Source of the DNA: an uncultured Pelagibacteraceae bacterium
GTDB taxonomy: Bacteria > Pseudomonadota > Alphaproteobacteria > Pelagibacterales > Pelagibacteraceae
Reading direction: 5' to 3'
Assembly (NCBI GenBank): GCA_902527635.1
Contig: CABZPS010000008.1
Span: 1 to 35,498, forward strand
Length of the DNA stretch: 35,498 nt
The notes under the pieces are model-generated. The model was not told the origin of the DNA, made no database searches, and saw nothing but the letters and a program-made list of their open reading frames with translations. Shown piece by piece: positions 9,113 to 17,022 of this stretch. Each line of letters starts with the position of its first letter. Within the stretch, counting starts at the first letter, position 1. The translations under genes were made by a program, and so were the position numbers.

Positions 9113-9841
9113 TTATTTTTTTTCTTCTGAAGATTTTTTATCAGCAGTTTTTTTATCATCAGCATCTTTTTTCTCAACTTCTGCTGGTGTTTTTTCACCA
9201 TCAGCCGCTGCTGCCTCTGATCCATCCGCTCCAGGTTCACCTTCAGTTGTTTCAGCCTCAGCTGGTTTTTCTGGTTCTTTCATTACGGTTGGTGCCGCTA
9301 GAGTTGCGATTACAAAATCTCTTCCTTGAATGGTTGGAGTTACTTCACTATCTAATTTTACAGAAGAAATTTTAAAACTTTCACCAATATCGACATTATC
9401 TAAATCTATTGTGATATTTTCGGGAATTTTTTCACTAGGACACTTTAATTCAACTTTCCTCCTAACAATATTTAATACACCACCTCTTTTAAGACCTGGA
9501 GATTTTTCATGATTAATAAAATTTACTGGGACTTCAATTTTAATTTTAACACCAGGTAAAATTCTTAAAAAATCAACATGAGTTGGTTCATCACTTAAGG
9601 TATGATACTTTACCTCTCTTGGTAAAACATTAAGATTTTTACCACCAACATTTAGTGTTATAATATTAGATAAAAAATTTTCTTTTTCGATTAAATATTT
9701 GAGCTTTTTTTTTGAAATAGAAACTTTTTGATTTTCATCTTTACTACCATAAATAATTCCAGGAACTTCTCCATTTTTTCTAATAGCGTTTAATTCGCCT
9801 TTAGTCTTATTATTTCTGATGTTAGCTTCTAATGAATTCAT
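9113..9841 (-). CDS. rplY: Ribosomal protein L25/general stress protein Ctc (bL25)
   Basis: 5S-rRNA-binding protein of the large ribosomal subunit, long Ctc/TL5 form. The N-terminal L25 domain (about 1-90) begins SLEANIRNNKTKGELNAIRKNG and contains PGIIYG; a TL5-like beta domain follows to about residue 185. The last 50 or so residues are a low-complexity tail of Glu, Ala, Lys, Asp, Pro and Thr with locally higher GC than its surroundings. The frame continues upstream into prs, but the family starts at MNSLEAN, so the ATG at 9841 is used (242 residues). There are 43 bases between the prs stop and this start, with no good Shine-Dalgarno on this strand. Confidence 0.94.
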   Translation of the reverse strand: MNSLEANIRNNKTKGELNAIRKNGEVPGIIYGSKDENQKVSISKKKLKYLIEKENFLSNIITLNVGGKNLNVLPREVKYHTLSDEPTHVDFLRILPGVKIKIEVPVNFINHEKSPGLKRGGVLNIVRRKVELKCPSEKIPENITIDLDNVDIGESFKISSVKLDSEVTPTIQGRDFVIATLAAPTVMKEPEKPAEAETTEGEPGADGSEAAAADGEKTPAEVEKKDADDKKTADKKSSEEKK

Positions 9842-9884
9842 AAAGAGGAGTTTTTTAACCCATGTCCATAAATAATCAAGGTAA

Positions 9885-10817
9885 TTATTTAAATAAATCT
9901 GAAACTGAAGTTGAATTGGAAATTCTTTTAATTGCCTCACCCATAAGGCCAGAAATTGGTAAAACTTCAATGTTTTTTACATTTTTTGTTCTTTCAGAAT
10001 TATCAATTGTATCGGTTATTACTAAATTTTTGATTACAGATTTTTTAATTTTTTTTACTGCATCTCCACTCAATACTCCATGTGTAATATAAACAAAAAC
10101 ATCTTTTGCACCTCTGTTTTTTAGGGCCTTAGCTGCATTTACTATAGTCCCACCAGAGTCAATTATATCATCAACAAGAATACAAGTTTTACCTTTAACA
10201 TCACCAATCACATTCATTACTTGAGATTGGCCCGGCTTAGGTCTTCTTTTATCAACTATTGCAAGTCCAACATTCAAAATTTTTCCCAGCGCTCTAGCTC
10301 TTTCCGTGCCACCAACATCTGGTGCAACACAGATTATGTTTTTACTTTTAATTTTTTTTTTAATGTGCCGCGCAAATATTGGAGTTGCGAAAAGATTATC
10401 TACTGGGATATCAAAAAAACCTTGAATCTGACCAGCATGTAGATCAACTGTTACGATTCTGTCTGCTCCAGCTTGAGTAATTAGATTTGAAACAAGCTTT
10501 GCTGAAATAGACGTTCTTGGTACAACTTTTCTATCTTGTCTTGCATAACCAAAATAAGGAATTACAGCAGTTATGTTTTTTGCTGATGATCTTTTTAAAG
10601 CATCAATACATAACAATAATTCCATTAAATTATCATTTGCTGGTGAAGAAATTGATTGAATTATAAAAATGCTATTTCCTCTTATGTTTTCATTTATTTC
10701 AATGTAAATTTCACCATCTGCAAACTTTCTTATACTGGAATTGACAAGTTTGGATTTTAAATATTTAGCGATATTTTTACTTAGGATTTTATTACTATTT
10801 CCAGTTAATAATTTCAT
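9885..10817 (-). CDS. prs: Ribose-phosphate pyrophosphokinase (PRPP synthetase)
   Basis: Makes 5-phosphoribosyl 1-pyrophosphate from ribose 5-phosphate and ATP for purine, pyrimidine, NAD and histidine synthesis. The 310-residue protein has the family landmarks: [30 protein letters not shown], the ATP flexible region [24 protein letters not shown] and the PRPP-binding loop [13 protein letters not shown]. Length is normal for class I enzymes. It lies between pgeF (7 bases upstream) and rplY. The prs-rplY-pth-ychF order is widely conserved, so function and context agree. Confidence 0.97.
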   Translation of the reverse strand: MKLLTGNSNKILSKNIAKYLKSKLVNSSIRKFADGEIYIEINENIRGNSIFIIQSISSPANDNLMELLLCIDALKRSSAKNITAVIPYFGYARQDRKVVPRTSISAKLVSNLITQAGADRIVTVDLHAGQIQGFFDIPVDNLFATPIFARHIKKKIKSKNIICVAPDVGGTERARALGKILNVGLAIVDKRRPKPGQSQVMNVIGDVKGKTCILVDDIIDSGGTIVNAAKALKNRGAKDVFVYITHGVLSGDAVKKIKKSVIKNLVITDTIDNSERTKNVKNIEVLPISGLMGEAIKRISNSTSVSDLFK

Positions 10818-10824
10818 GAAAAAC

Positions 10825-11583
10825 TTAATTAATCATAATTATTGAAATATTTCTACCATAATCATTAAGATTTAATTTTAATGACCTTCTTGCACTAAAA
10901 AAATTATTTTTTTTATCAAACGTATCAATTTTAATCATATCAATTTTATTGATTTTTTGTGAATTCAGTTGGGTTTTGACATAATTTGGTAAGTCAAAAT
11001 AAATTAACTTTTTTTTATTTTTAAAGAAAATTTTGTTTTTTTTGTGTTTTTTAATAAATTTTTTTTTAAAGTCAGCTTTTACTTCGTAGTTTTTTTGAGT
11101 AATTGATGGACCGATTGCTCCAATAATTTTTTTTGGATTACAGCCTTTTTTAAGCATAAAATTAATAACGTTTTTGATTATGCCTTTATATGAACCCTTC
11201 CAACCAGCATGTATAGCTGCGATAATTTTTTTTTCATAGTCATATAATAACACTGGCACGCAATCAGCGGTCAAGACAGCTATCGGAAGTTTTCTTTGGT
11301 CAGTTACAATTGCATCAGCTTTAATCCTTTTTTTTAATTTAGAATTTTCATTAAGAAAAACTAACTTATTGCTATGTACTTGCTGAACTAAATAAATATT
11401 TTTTGTTTTTTTTTTTATTTTATTTTTGACTATTTTTAAATTTTTAAAAATGATATTTTTTTTATCAAAATAACCAGAGCCACAATTAAGGCTTTTATGT
11501 ATCTCTTTTGAATTAACTCCATTTTTATCAAAAAAACCATGACTTATATTTTTGTTTTTTAATAATTTTTGAGAAGTGATCAG
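10825..11583 (-). CDS. pgeF: Multicopper-oxidase-fold purine nucleosidase/polyphenol oxidase family (YfiH/PgeF) with non-standard start
   Basis: YfiH/PgeF (laccase-domain) family. Members are described as peptidoglycan amidase-editing factors and as purine nucleoside phosphorylase/adenosine deaminase enzymes. Metal-site motifs are present: QQVHSN, the Cys in TADCVPV, and [14 protein letters not shown]. The first ATG, GTG or TTG in frame is a TTG at 11274, which would cut off 103 residues including [14 protein letters not shown] and ADAIVTDQ, all conserved parts. The open frame reaches back to a TAG at 11593-11595. The only start-like codon close to the expected place is CTG at 11583, one base after the midA stop (TGA, 11587-11585); ATC at 11580 or ATA at 11547 (before SHGFF) are alternatives. 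From 11583 the product is 252 residues, the normal size. The start itself is inference. Confidence 0.8.
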   Translation of the reverse strand: MITSQKLLKNKNISHGFFDKNGVNSKEIHKSLNCGSGYFDKKNIIFKNLKIVKNKIKKKTKNIYLVQQVHSNKLVFLNENSKLKKRIKADAIVTDQRKLPIAVLTADCVPVLLYDYEKKIIAAIHAGWKGSYKGIIKNVINFMLKKGCNPKKIIGAIGPSITQKNYEVKADFKKKFIKKHKKNKIFFKNKKKLIYFDLPNYVKTQLNSQKINKIDMIKIDTFDKKNNFFSARRSLKLNLNDYGRNISIIMIN

Positions 11584-11584
11584 A

Positions 11585-12628
11585 TCAAAATCCTAAATTA
11601 AAATTGTTATTTTGATTTTTTATTAACATAACTTTAAACAATTTCCCCATTTGTTTTTCATCTGTTAGCCTTTTTAATCTGTAGTATATATCTGCTTTTT
11701 TTAAAAAGTTTTGATTTTTTGCAATAATCTCAGCTCTTTCATGAATGCCCATTTTTGTAAGAAATTCTTTTTGAGTTGTTAAACTATGCTTTAATCCACC
11801 AATTTTTTTGATTATTTTTTTAAACAATTTGAAATTAATATTATGCGTGATATCGGAATTTCCAATTTTAGCTAAAACATCTGAATATTCATGTTTATAT
11901 AATGCTTGTAAAGTATTTTTCATTTTATCTTCAGTATATCCATAATCAATGATTAAAATTCCTCCAGATCTCACATTGATTATCTTTGAAACTTGTTTCA
12001 GGTAATTGATACCAACTTCTGAATATTCTATAAAATTTTGATTTTTAGATATTTTAAAATTAATCTTTTTTTCATAATTTTTCATATTAATCTTTTTTTC
12101 TGAAAAAAAAGATTTTTCTTTGTTTAAACTAACAAATTTTTCAAACCATAGATTACCTTTTTTTTGAAATTGTTTAATTGCAAGTGCATCAAAAAACTCA
12201 TTTGCAATAAATATACTAGGAATTTTTTTAATTTTTTTTAAATCGTTTATCCAATTTATATTTGAATTTAATAATTCTTTTTTTTGTATCTTCCTCAAAG
12301 TAGGGCTTATTTCATGAATTACCAACCTACAGGATTTGAAAAAAGATGGGAATTTTTTAAAACTATCTATGAGAACTTTCATCATTGCAGCGTTTCCTGC
12401 ACCAAGTTCGATTAAGTTAAATTCTTTTGGTGACCCTATACTTTTCCAAAAACTTACGACCCAAATAGCAATCATTTCAGAGAATAATCTTGATACATTA
12501 GGAGCTGTGATAAAATCTCCTTTTTTGCCAAATGGGTTTTTTTTTATGTAGTACCCAGAATTTTTATCATACATAGAGATACTGATAAACTTGTCTAAAG
12601 GTAGACTAACTATTTTGTCTGTTTTCAT
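11585..12628 (-). CDS. midA: SAM-dependent methyltransferase, MidA/NDUFAF7 family
   Basis: Member of the family whose mitochondrial form (NDUFAF7/MidA) methylates an arginine of the NDUFS2 subunit during complex I assembly; a role in NADH dehydrogenase maturation is inferred here. The 347-residue protein shows the N-terminal YDKNSGYYIKKNPFGKKGDF, the phrase FITAPNVSRLFSEMIAIW, the SAM-binding loop NLIELGAGNAAMM, the HEISPTLRKIQ strand and FIANEFFDALAIKQF. Its first 23 bases overlap the end of lgt, and pgeF begins 1 base after its stop. lgt-midA-pgeF is a common alphaproteobacterial order. Confidence 0.92.
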   Translation of the reverse strand: MKTDKIVSLPLDKFISISMYDKNSGYYIKKNPFGKKGDFITAPNVSRLFSEMIAIWVVSFWKSIGSPKEFNLIELGAGNAAMMKVLIDSFKKFPSFFKSCRLVIHEISPTLRKIQKKELLNSNINWINDLKKIKKIPSIFIANEFFDALAIKQFQKKGNLWFEKFVSLNKEKSFFSEKKINMKNYEKKINFKISKNQNFIEYSEVGINYLKQVSKIINVRSGGILIIDYGYTEDKMKNTLQALYKHEYSDVLAKIGNSDITHNINFKLFKKIIKKIGGLKHSLTTQKEFLTKMGIHERAEIIAKNQNFLKKADIYYRLKRLTDEKQMGKLFKVMLIKNQNNNFNLGF

Positions 12629-13388
12629 ATTTAAAGATTGATAAATAACATCCGATTATTAAAAAAAAGATACTTATAAGTTGTCCCATAGTTAGATTAA
12701 ATAATAAATAACCCAGTTGGTTATCAGGAACTCTTATAAACTCAACTGTAAATCTAAAAATTGAGTAAAAAACTAAAAATATGCCAGAGATAAAACCGGG
12801 TCTTTTAGAGTAACTCTTATTTTTAAAATATATAAGAATTAAAAACAAAACTATACCCTCAAAAAATGCTTCATATAACTGAGTGGGATGTCGATACAAG
12901 TTGTCTATTTGTATAAATTGGACTGCCCAAGCAACATTAGTTTCGACACCATAAAGTTCTGAATTAATAAAATTTGCTATTCTACCAAAAAAAATACCTA
13001 TGGGTGCAACAAGAGATACAATATCTAAATAACTAAATGAACTTTGTGAATTTTTTTTTGCAAAAAAATAACTTGCAATTACGATCCCTATAACTCCTCC
13101 ATGAAATGACATACCACCTTGCCAAATCTTAAGAATATCTAATAAATTGTTAATATAAAATTCAAGGTTATAGAATAGAACATACCCTAATCTACCACCA
13201 ATAATTAAACCTAAAATTAGATAAGTTAAATAATCATCAAATTTTTCACTTACTTTTGGTTCAGAAATAAAAAATTTTTTACTTAAAAACCACCCTAGTA
13301 AAATACCAACAATATAAGCTAGAGAATACCACCTTATTTCGAGTGAAAAAATTTCAATAGCAACTGGGTCAAAATTATTAATAAACAT
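12606..13388 (-). CDS. lgt: Prolipoprotein diacylglyceryl transferase
   Basis: Inner-membrane enzyme that transfers diacylglycerol from phosphatidylglycerol to the lipobox cysteine of prolipoproteins. The 260-residue protein has about seven hydrophobic segments. It shows WYSLAYIVG near the N terminus, GGRLGYVLFYN, the catalytic-region motif WQGGMSFHGG, and the signature GRIANFINSELYG, where most relatives have GRxGNFxN. The substrate-supplying pathway is represented by pgsA at 17019-17603. It is the first gene of the long minus-strand run and faces ubiK across 49 bases. Confidence 0.96.
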   Translation of the reverse strand: MFINNFDPVAIEIFSLEIRWYSLAYIVGILLGWFLSKKFFISEPKVSEKFDDYLTYLILGLIIGGRLGYVLFYNLEFYINNLLDILKIWQGGMSFHGGVIGIVIASYFFAKKNSQSSFSYLDIVSLVAPIGIFFGRIANFINSELYGVETNVAWAVQFIQIDNLYRHPTQLYEAFFEGIVLFLILIYFKNKSYSKRPGFISGIFLVFYSIFRFTVEFIRVPDNQLGYLLFNLTMGQLISIFFLIIGCYLSIFKYENRQNS

Positions 13389-13437
13389 TTCAAATAATAA
13401 TTATAATTTAAACTATAATAAGTTATTATATAAATAT
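13389..13437. promoter_or_regulatory. Divergent promoter region lgt / ubiK
   Basis: The 49 bases between the two start codons are nearly pure A and T. Perfect -10 hexamers occur in both directions: TATAAT on the plus strand at 13402-13407 and 13414-13419, and its complement ATTATA at 13400-13405 and 13425-13430. No good -35 boxes are visible, so overlapping promoters that depend mainly on the -10 element are likely. In such AT-rich sequence single hexamers also occur by chance. Confidence 0.4.
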
Positions 13438-13689
13438 ATGAAAAACTCAAAATTTGTTATCGATAAATTCGCCAAGTTAATTGAGCAAGGTATAGTTTCT
13501 TCAAAAGATGTTACGTCTGAGATACTCTCAATTTTAAAATCCAAAAGAGATGAATTGGTTTTTAAACTTAAATTAACAAGCAAAGATGAGTTTGAAATTC
13601 TTTCTAAAAGAGTTGAAATTTTAGAAAAAAAAATTGAAAAGATTAAATTAAAGAAAAATCCTAAATCTAAACGGGCAAAAAAACTTTAA
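13438..13689 (+). CDS. ubiK: Ubiquinone biosynthesis accessory factor UbiK (BMFP/YqiC family)
   Basis: Small 83-residue protein of the BMFP (YqiC) family. It has an N-terminal amphipathic region and a C-terminal coiled coil with a regular heptad, about residues 50-75 (FEILSKRVEILEKKIEKIKL), ending in a very basic tail. In gammaproteobacteria UbiK helps the aerobic ubiquinone-synthesis complex reach membranes; the same role here is inferred. Placement next to lgt, head to head, is common in Alphaproteobacteria. Its last 23 bases overlap the end of the convergent histidine kinase gene. Ubiquinone is the substrate of the bc1 complex encoded at 4909-7468. Confidence 0.85.
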   Translation: MKNSKFVIDKFAKLIEQGIVSSKDVTSEILSILKSKRDELVFKLKLTSKDEFEILSKRVEILEKKIEKIKLKKNPKSKRAKKL

Positions 13690-14986
13690 CGCTTAAACCT
13701 TTCATCTTAGATTTATCTAATTTAATATTTCCTCCATGAGATTTGATGATATCTGATGCTATAGATAATCCCAATCCGACACTAGATTTTGAGTCTGCTC
13801 TGCCTTTGTTAATCTTATAAAACGGTTTAAAAACGTTTTCATATTCAGTTTTTGGTATACCTGGACCATCGTCTTCAATTTTAATGAAAATGTTATTATC
13901 TTTTTTGTTTAATTCTATATTAATTTTCCCAGCGTACTTGATCGCATTGTCTAAAAGATTATTTATACAACGAGTAATTAAATTTTTTTTTCCATTAAAA
14001 TATACTCTTGGCATTAGCTCTGGGTAAATATTATCGTTGTTATACTTTACTATAATTTCTCTTATTAGATCTGTAAGATTAAACATCTCATCTTTTTCTG
14101 AAAAAGATGATTTTGTAAATTGAAGATACTCGTTCAACATTTTTTCCATCTCATCAACATCTTCTGTCAATTTCTTTGAGATTTCTTTATCTTTTACAAA
14201 CGAAATTTGTAATTTCATTCTTGTTAGAGGCGTTCTTAGATCATGACTAATTCCTGATAACATTTCAGATCTTTGATTTAGGTGTCTAATTATTCTTTTT
14301 CTCATTTTGTCAAATTCGTAACCTGCTCTTCTAATTTCTGAGGCACCTGATGGTTTAAATTCCTCGATTTCTTCACCCTTTCCAAATTTTTCTGCAGCTC
14401 TTGCTAGATTACTTATAGGTCTTGTTTGATTTTTTAAAAAAATTAAAGATATCAAAACCATAATCAAAGCTGGTACAGTTATCCAAAGTGCAAATATTCT
14501 CGCCGACGAACTTGTAACTCTATCTCTTGGTACGAGAAATTTGAAATAACCATCCTCATATTTAATTCTAATATCGATTAACTCTTTATAATTGGTTGTG
14601 GCAAACCAAAAATTATCTAATTTAAATTTAGATTTTAACTCACGTCTTAAAGTTCTATCTATTGGACTGAACCATCTATCAGTATATTTAAAAATGAAAT
14701 TTTTATCATTTACAAATTCAAAATTTAAGTCCTGATAAACAGAAAAGACATTTTTTATCTCATTTTTGTTGTAATTTTCATTTTTATAAAATTCTATAAA
14801 TGTGCTTATTTCATTTACCAGTGCTCTTGTCATACCTTTAGTCGTTTTTATCCATAAGCTGTCAAAAAAAACTACTGTTATAATAAGTTGTAATACAATA
14901 ACTGGAACTGCAACAATAAGTAAAGCTCTATAAAATAAACTTTTTGGAAGAATACTTTTCATCATTCTATTCAATCCATAAAACAT
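13667..14986 (-). CDS. EnvZ-type sensor histidine kinase
   Basis: Two-component sensor (439 residues). In order: a membrane segment at about 20-41, a periplasmic domain of some 120 residues without a recognised fold, a second membrane segment at about 165-185, a HAMP linker (about 186-240, starting NQTRPISNLARAA), the phosphoacceptor box GISHDLRTPLTR with His248, and the ATP-binding domain with N box NNLLDNAIKYA, G1 EDDGPGIP and G2 SVGLGLSIA. The layout is that of EnvZ. It overlaps the response regulator gene by 20 bases, so they form a cognate pair. The signal sensed cannot be told from the sequence. The 3' end overlaps ubiK by 23 bases. Confidence 0.93.
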   Translation of the reverse strand: MFYGLNRMMKSILPKSLFYRALLIVAVPVIVLQLIITVVFFDSLWIKTTKGMTRALVNEISTFIEFYKNENYNKNEIKNVFSVYQDLNFEFVNDKNFIFKYTDRWFSPIDRTLRRELKSKFKLDNFWFATTNYKELIDIRIKYEDGYFKFLVPRDRVTSSSARIFALWITVPALIMVLISLIFLKNQTRPISNLARAAEKFGKGEEIEEFKPSGASEIRRAGYEFDKMRKRIIRHLNQRSEMLSGISHDLRTPLTRMKLQISFVKDKEISKKLTEDVDEMEKMLNEYLQFTKSSFSEKDEMFNLTDLIREIIVKYNNDNIYPELMPRVYFNGKKNLITRCINNLLDNAIKYAGKINIELNKKDNNIFIKIEDDGPGIPKTEYENVFKPFYKINKGRADSKSSVGLGLSIASDIIKSHGGNIKLDKSKMKGLSVKVFLPV

Positions 14987-15644
14987 ATCCAGCTCCTCTC
15001 ATTGTTTGAAGGAATTTTGGATTTTTTGGATCATCCTCAATTTTCTTTCTTAATCTTGTAATAATTACATCGATAGATCTTTCTTTGTCTAAATTAATTA
15101 ATGCTCCGATATTTTCTCTAGAAAAAGTTTTACCTGGGTTATTGATCATTTTCTCCAATATAATTTTTTCAGTATTATTAATCTTAAATTCTTTATCATT
15201 TTTTTTTATAATAAGTTTATTAAGATCAATTTTAATTTTATTAAATTCGATAACCCTCTTTAAATTCACTATTTTTGTTTTATCTAAAATATTTTTAATT
15301 CTTAGGATCAATTCTTTAGGTTCAAAAGGTTTAGGTAAATAATCATCCGCTCCTATTTCTAAACCCTCGATTCTCTCATCTGGTTCACCTTTAGCAGTCA
15401 ATAAAATAATTGGAGTTTCTATATTTTTTTTATTTTCTTGAATAAATTCTAATCCACTTTTGCCTGGCATCATTATATCCAAAATTATTAAATCAAACTT
15501 AATTAATTGAATTTTTTTTTTTGCTTCTTCTGCATTTCCTGCAGTAGATATTAAAAAATTATTTTCATTTAGGTATTTTTTAACCAATGACCTTATCCCA
15601 TCATCATCATCTACAACTAGTATATGAGCAATCAAGTTATCCAT
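14967..15644 (-). CDS. OmpR/PhoB-family response regulator
   Basis: Receiver domain plus winged-helix DNA-binding domain, 225 residues. Receiver residues are intact: acidic cluster VDDDDG (12-16), phosphoacceptor Asp56 in LIILDIMMPG, Thr83 in LLTAKGE and Lys105 in YLPKPFEP. The C-terminal part has the OmpR-type wing with ERSIDVIITRLRKKIEDDP. It sits between a MarR regulator (8-base overlap upstream) and its kinase (20-base overlap downstream). A MarR-OmpR pair of this kind is known as PetP-PetR in Rhodobacter capsulatus, where it is needed for cytochrome bc1 expression. Whether this is the same system is inference; OmpR is the safer name. Confidence 0.93.
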   Translation of the reverse strand: MDNLIAHILVVDDDDGIRSLVKKYLNENNFLISTAGNAEEAKKKIQLIKFDLIILDIMMPGKSGLEFIQENKKNIETPIILLTAKGEPDERIEGLEIGADDYLPKPFEPKELILRIKNILDKTKIVNLKRVIEFNKIKIDLNKLIIKKNDKEFKINNTEKIILEKMINNPGKTFSRENIGALINLDKERSIDVIITRLRKKIEDDPKNPKFLQTMRGAGYVLWIE

Positions 15645-16074
15645 TAATAATTTTTTTTAAAACATTGTCAAAGTTAATTACTTCTTCAGAGCTAGAACTT
15701 AAAAGAGCATTATATATTCTTTTTTTTTGCAATAAAAAAATTTCATCAAAAATTTTTTTTCCTTTATCATTTAAATAAACATGTTTAACTCTTGTGTCTA
15801 TTTCATCTTTTTTAAAAACAATAATCTCTAGTTTTATCAAATCTTTTAATACTCTATTTAAACTCTGTTTTGTTACTTTAAGTTTTTTAAGTAATTTGGA
15901 AATTGAAATGCCTTCATACATTGATAATAAATGTATAACCTTTTGATGCGCCAAACCAATCGAGTATTTATCAAGAATTTTCTTTGAGTCCGAAAATGTC
16001 TCTCTATAGCCTACAAATAATTTCTCAATCAAATCTTTCAATTGGTCATCTTTTAGATATAAAAGTTCTTTCAT
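15637..16074 (-). CDS. MarR-family transcriptional regulator (PetP-like position)
   Basis: A 145-residue winged-helix protein. The recognition region LSMYEGISISKLLKKLKVTKQSLNRVLKDL is followed by the wing with the conserved DxR (DEIDTRVKHVYLNDKGK). MarR proteins bind palindromic operators as dimers and often repress their own gene. It is the first gene of a three-gene operon with an OmpR-type regulator and an EnvZ-type kinase, and is divergent from ilvE across 66 bases, so it might act on either promoter. No ligand can be predicted. No cysteine is seen in the DNA-binding part, so oxidation sensing is not suggested. Confidence 0.9.
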   Translation of the reverse strand: MKELLYLKDDQLKDLIEKLFVGYRETFSDSKKILDKYSIGLAHQKVIHLLSMYEGISISKLLKKLKVTKQSLNRVLKDLIKLEIIVFKKDEIDTRVKHVYLNDKGKKIFDEIFLLQKKRIYNALLSSSSEEVINFDNVLKKIING

Positions 16075-16089
16075 TATAGGTAAGTTATA

Positions 16090-16118
16090 TTGACATATTA
16101 TAGATACAAAGATATTTT
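16090..16118 (+). promoter_or_regulatory. Likely sigma-70 promoter of ilvE
   Basis: A perfect -35 box TTGACA at 16090-16095 is followed, after exactly 17 bases, by a -10-like TATTTT at 16113-16118. Transcription would start near 16125, about 15 bases before the ilvE ATG, giving a very short leader. The -35 lies inside an imperfect dyad (TATATTGACATATTA, about 16087-16100) between divergent ilvE and the MarR gene. A direct repeat ATTATAG occurs at 16073-16079 and 16097-16103. Regulator binding here is only a possibility. Confidence 0.5.
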
Positions 16119-16140
16119 TTAGTAAATAAATATTACATAC

Positions 16141-17022
16141 ATGATACCTTACGATAAAAGATCAGGAAAAATATGGTACAATGGCGATTTAGTTGATTGG
16201 TCAGAGGTAAAATTGCATGTTTTAAGTCACGGTTTACATTATGCAAGTTGTGTTTTTGAGGGAGAGAGAGTTTATGATGGATCAATTTTCAAACTAGAAG
16301 AACATACCTCAAGATTATTTTATTCCGCAAAAAGAATGGGTTTTGAAATTCCTTATACAGAAGATGAAATCAATTCTGCTAGTAAAAAAATAATAGCAAC
16401 ACAAAAGGTTGAAAATGGATATGTGAGACCAGTTGTTTGGCGAGGAAGTGAGATGATGGCTATATCTGCTCAACATACAAAAATTCATGTCGCAATAGCA
16501 ACTTGGGAATGGGGATCTTATTTTGATCCAAAGCTTAAAGTAGAAGGTATAAAATTGAATATCTCTAAATGGCGTAGACCTGCACCAGACACTATTCCTT
16601 GGGACACCAAAGCATCAGGACTTTATATGATCTGTACTCTTTCAAAGCATGAAGCTGAAAAACAAGGATATACAGACTCATTGATGTTAGATTATGAGGG
16701 AAATGTTGCAGAAGCGACAGGTGCAAATATATTTTTCAAAGACAAAAATGGAGAGCTACATACCCCAATACCTGATTCATTTTTAGATGGTATTACTAGA
16801 AGAACTGTAATTGAGATCGCAAAATCTAAAAATATAAAAGTTCATGAAAGAAAAATAAATCCAAGTGAACTTCCAAATTTTGATGGATGTTTCTTAACCG
16901 GGACAGCTGCAGAGGTAACCCCGGTATCTTGCATTGCTGAAAATCGGTACAAAGTTTGTGATATGATAATTAATCTTAATGAAAGCTATCAAACTTTAGT
17001 AAAGAAGAAAAAAGCAGCCTAA
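16141..17022 (+). CDS. ilvE: Branched-chain amino acid aminotransferase
   Basis: PLP enzyme of fold type IV that makes or degrades leucine, isoleucine and valine using glutamate and 2-oxoglutarate. The 293-residue protein has HGLHYASCVFEGERVYDG near the N terminus, the PLP lysine in DTKASGLYM, the motif EATGANIFF and the phosphate-binding TGTAAEVTPV. Length and motifs fit IlvE rather than D-amino-acid transaminase or aminodeoxychorismate lyase. It is preceded by a good promoter and stands alone between divergent and convergent neighbours. Its TAA overlaps the convergent pgsA stop in the shared tetramer CTAA. Confidence 0.95.
   Translation: MIPYDKRSGKIWYNGDLVDWSEVKLHVLSHGLHYASCVFEGERVYDGSIFKLEEHTSRLFYSAKRMGFEIPYTEDEINSASKKIIATQKVENGYVRPVVWRGSEMMAISAQHTKIHVAIATWEWGSYFDPKLKVEGIKLNISKWRRPAPDTIPWDTKASGLYMICTLSKHEAEKQGYTDSLMLDYEGNVAEATGANIFFKDKNGELHTPIPDSFLDGITRRTVIEIAKSKNIKVHERKINPSELPNFDGCFLTGTAAEVTPVSCIAENRYKVCDMIINLNESYQTLVKKKKAA

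Noticed and set aside
9842..9970. Upstream extension of rplY into prs
   Set aside because: The extra 43 residues overlap prs and do not look like L25; the family begins at MNSLEAN.
9843..10092. A 76-codon plus-strand frame starting at 9862 with a strong GAGGAG Shine-Dalgarno at 9846-9851
   Set aside because: It is antisense to the 3' end of prs, its protein has no recognisable pattern, and real genes in this window do not rely on strong Shine-Dalgarno sequences. Treated as chance.
10825..11274. pgeF starting at TTG 11274
   Set aside because: This would remove about 100 residues with conserved motifs and a metal ligand, and would leave 300 bases of family-like coding sequence unexplained.
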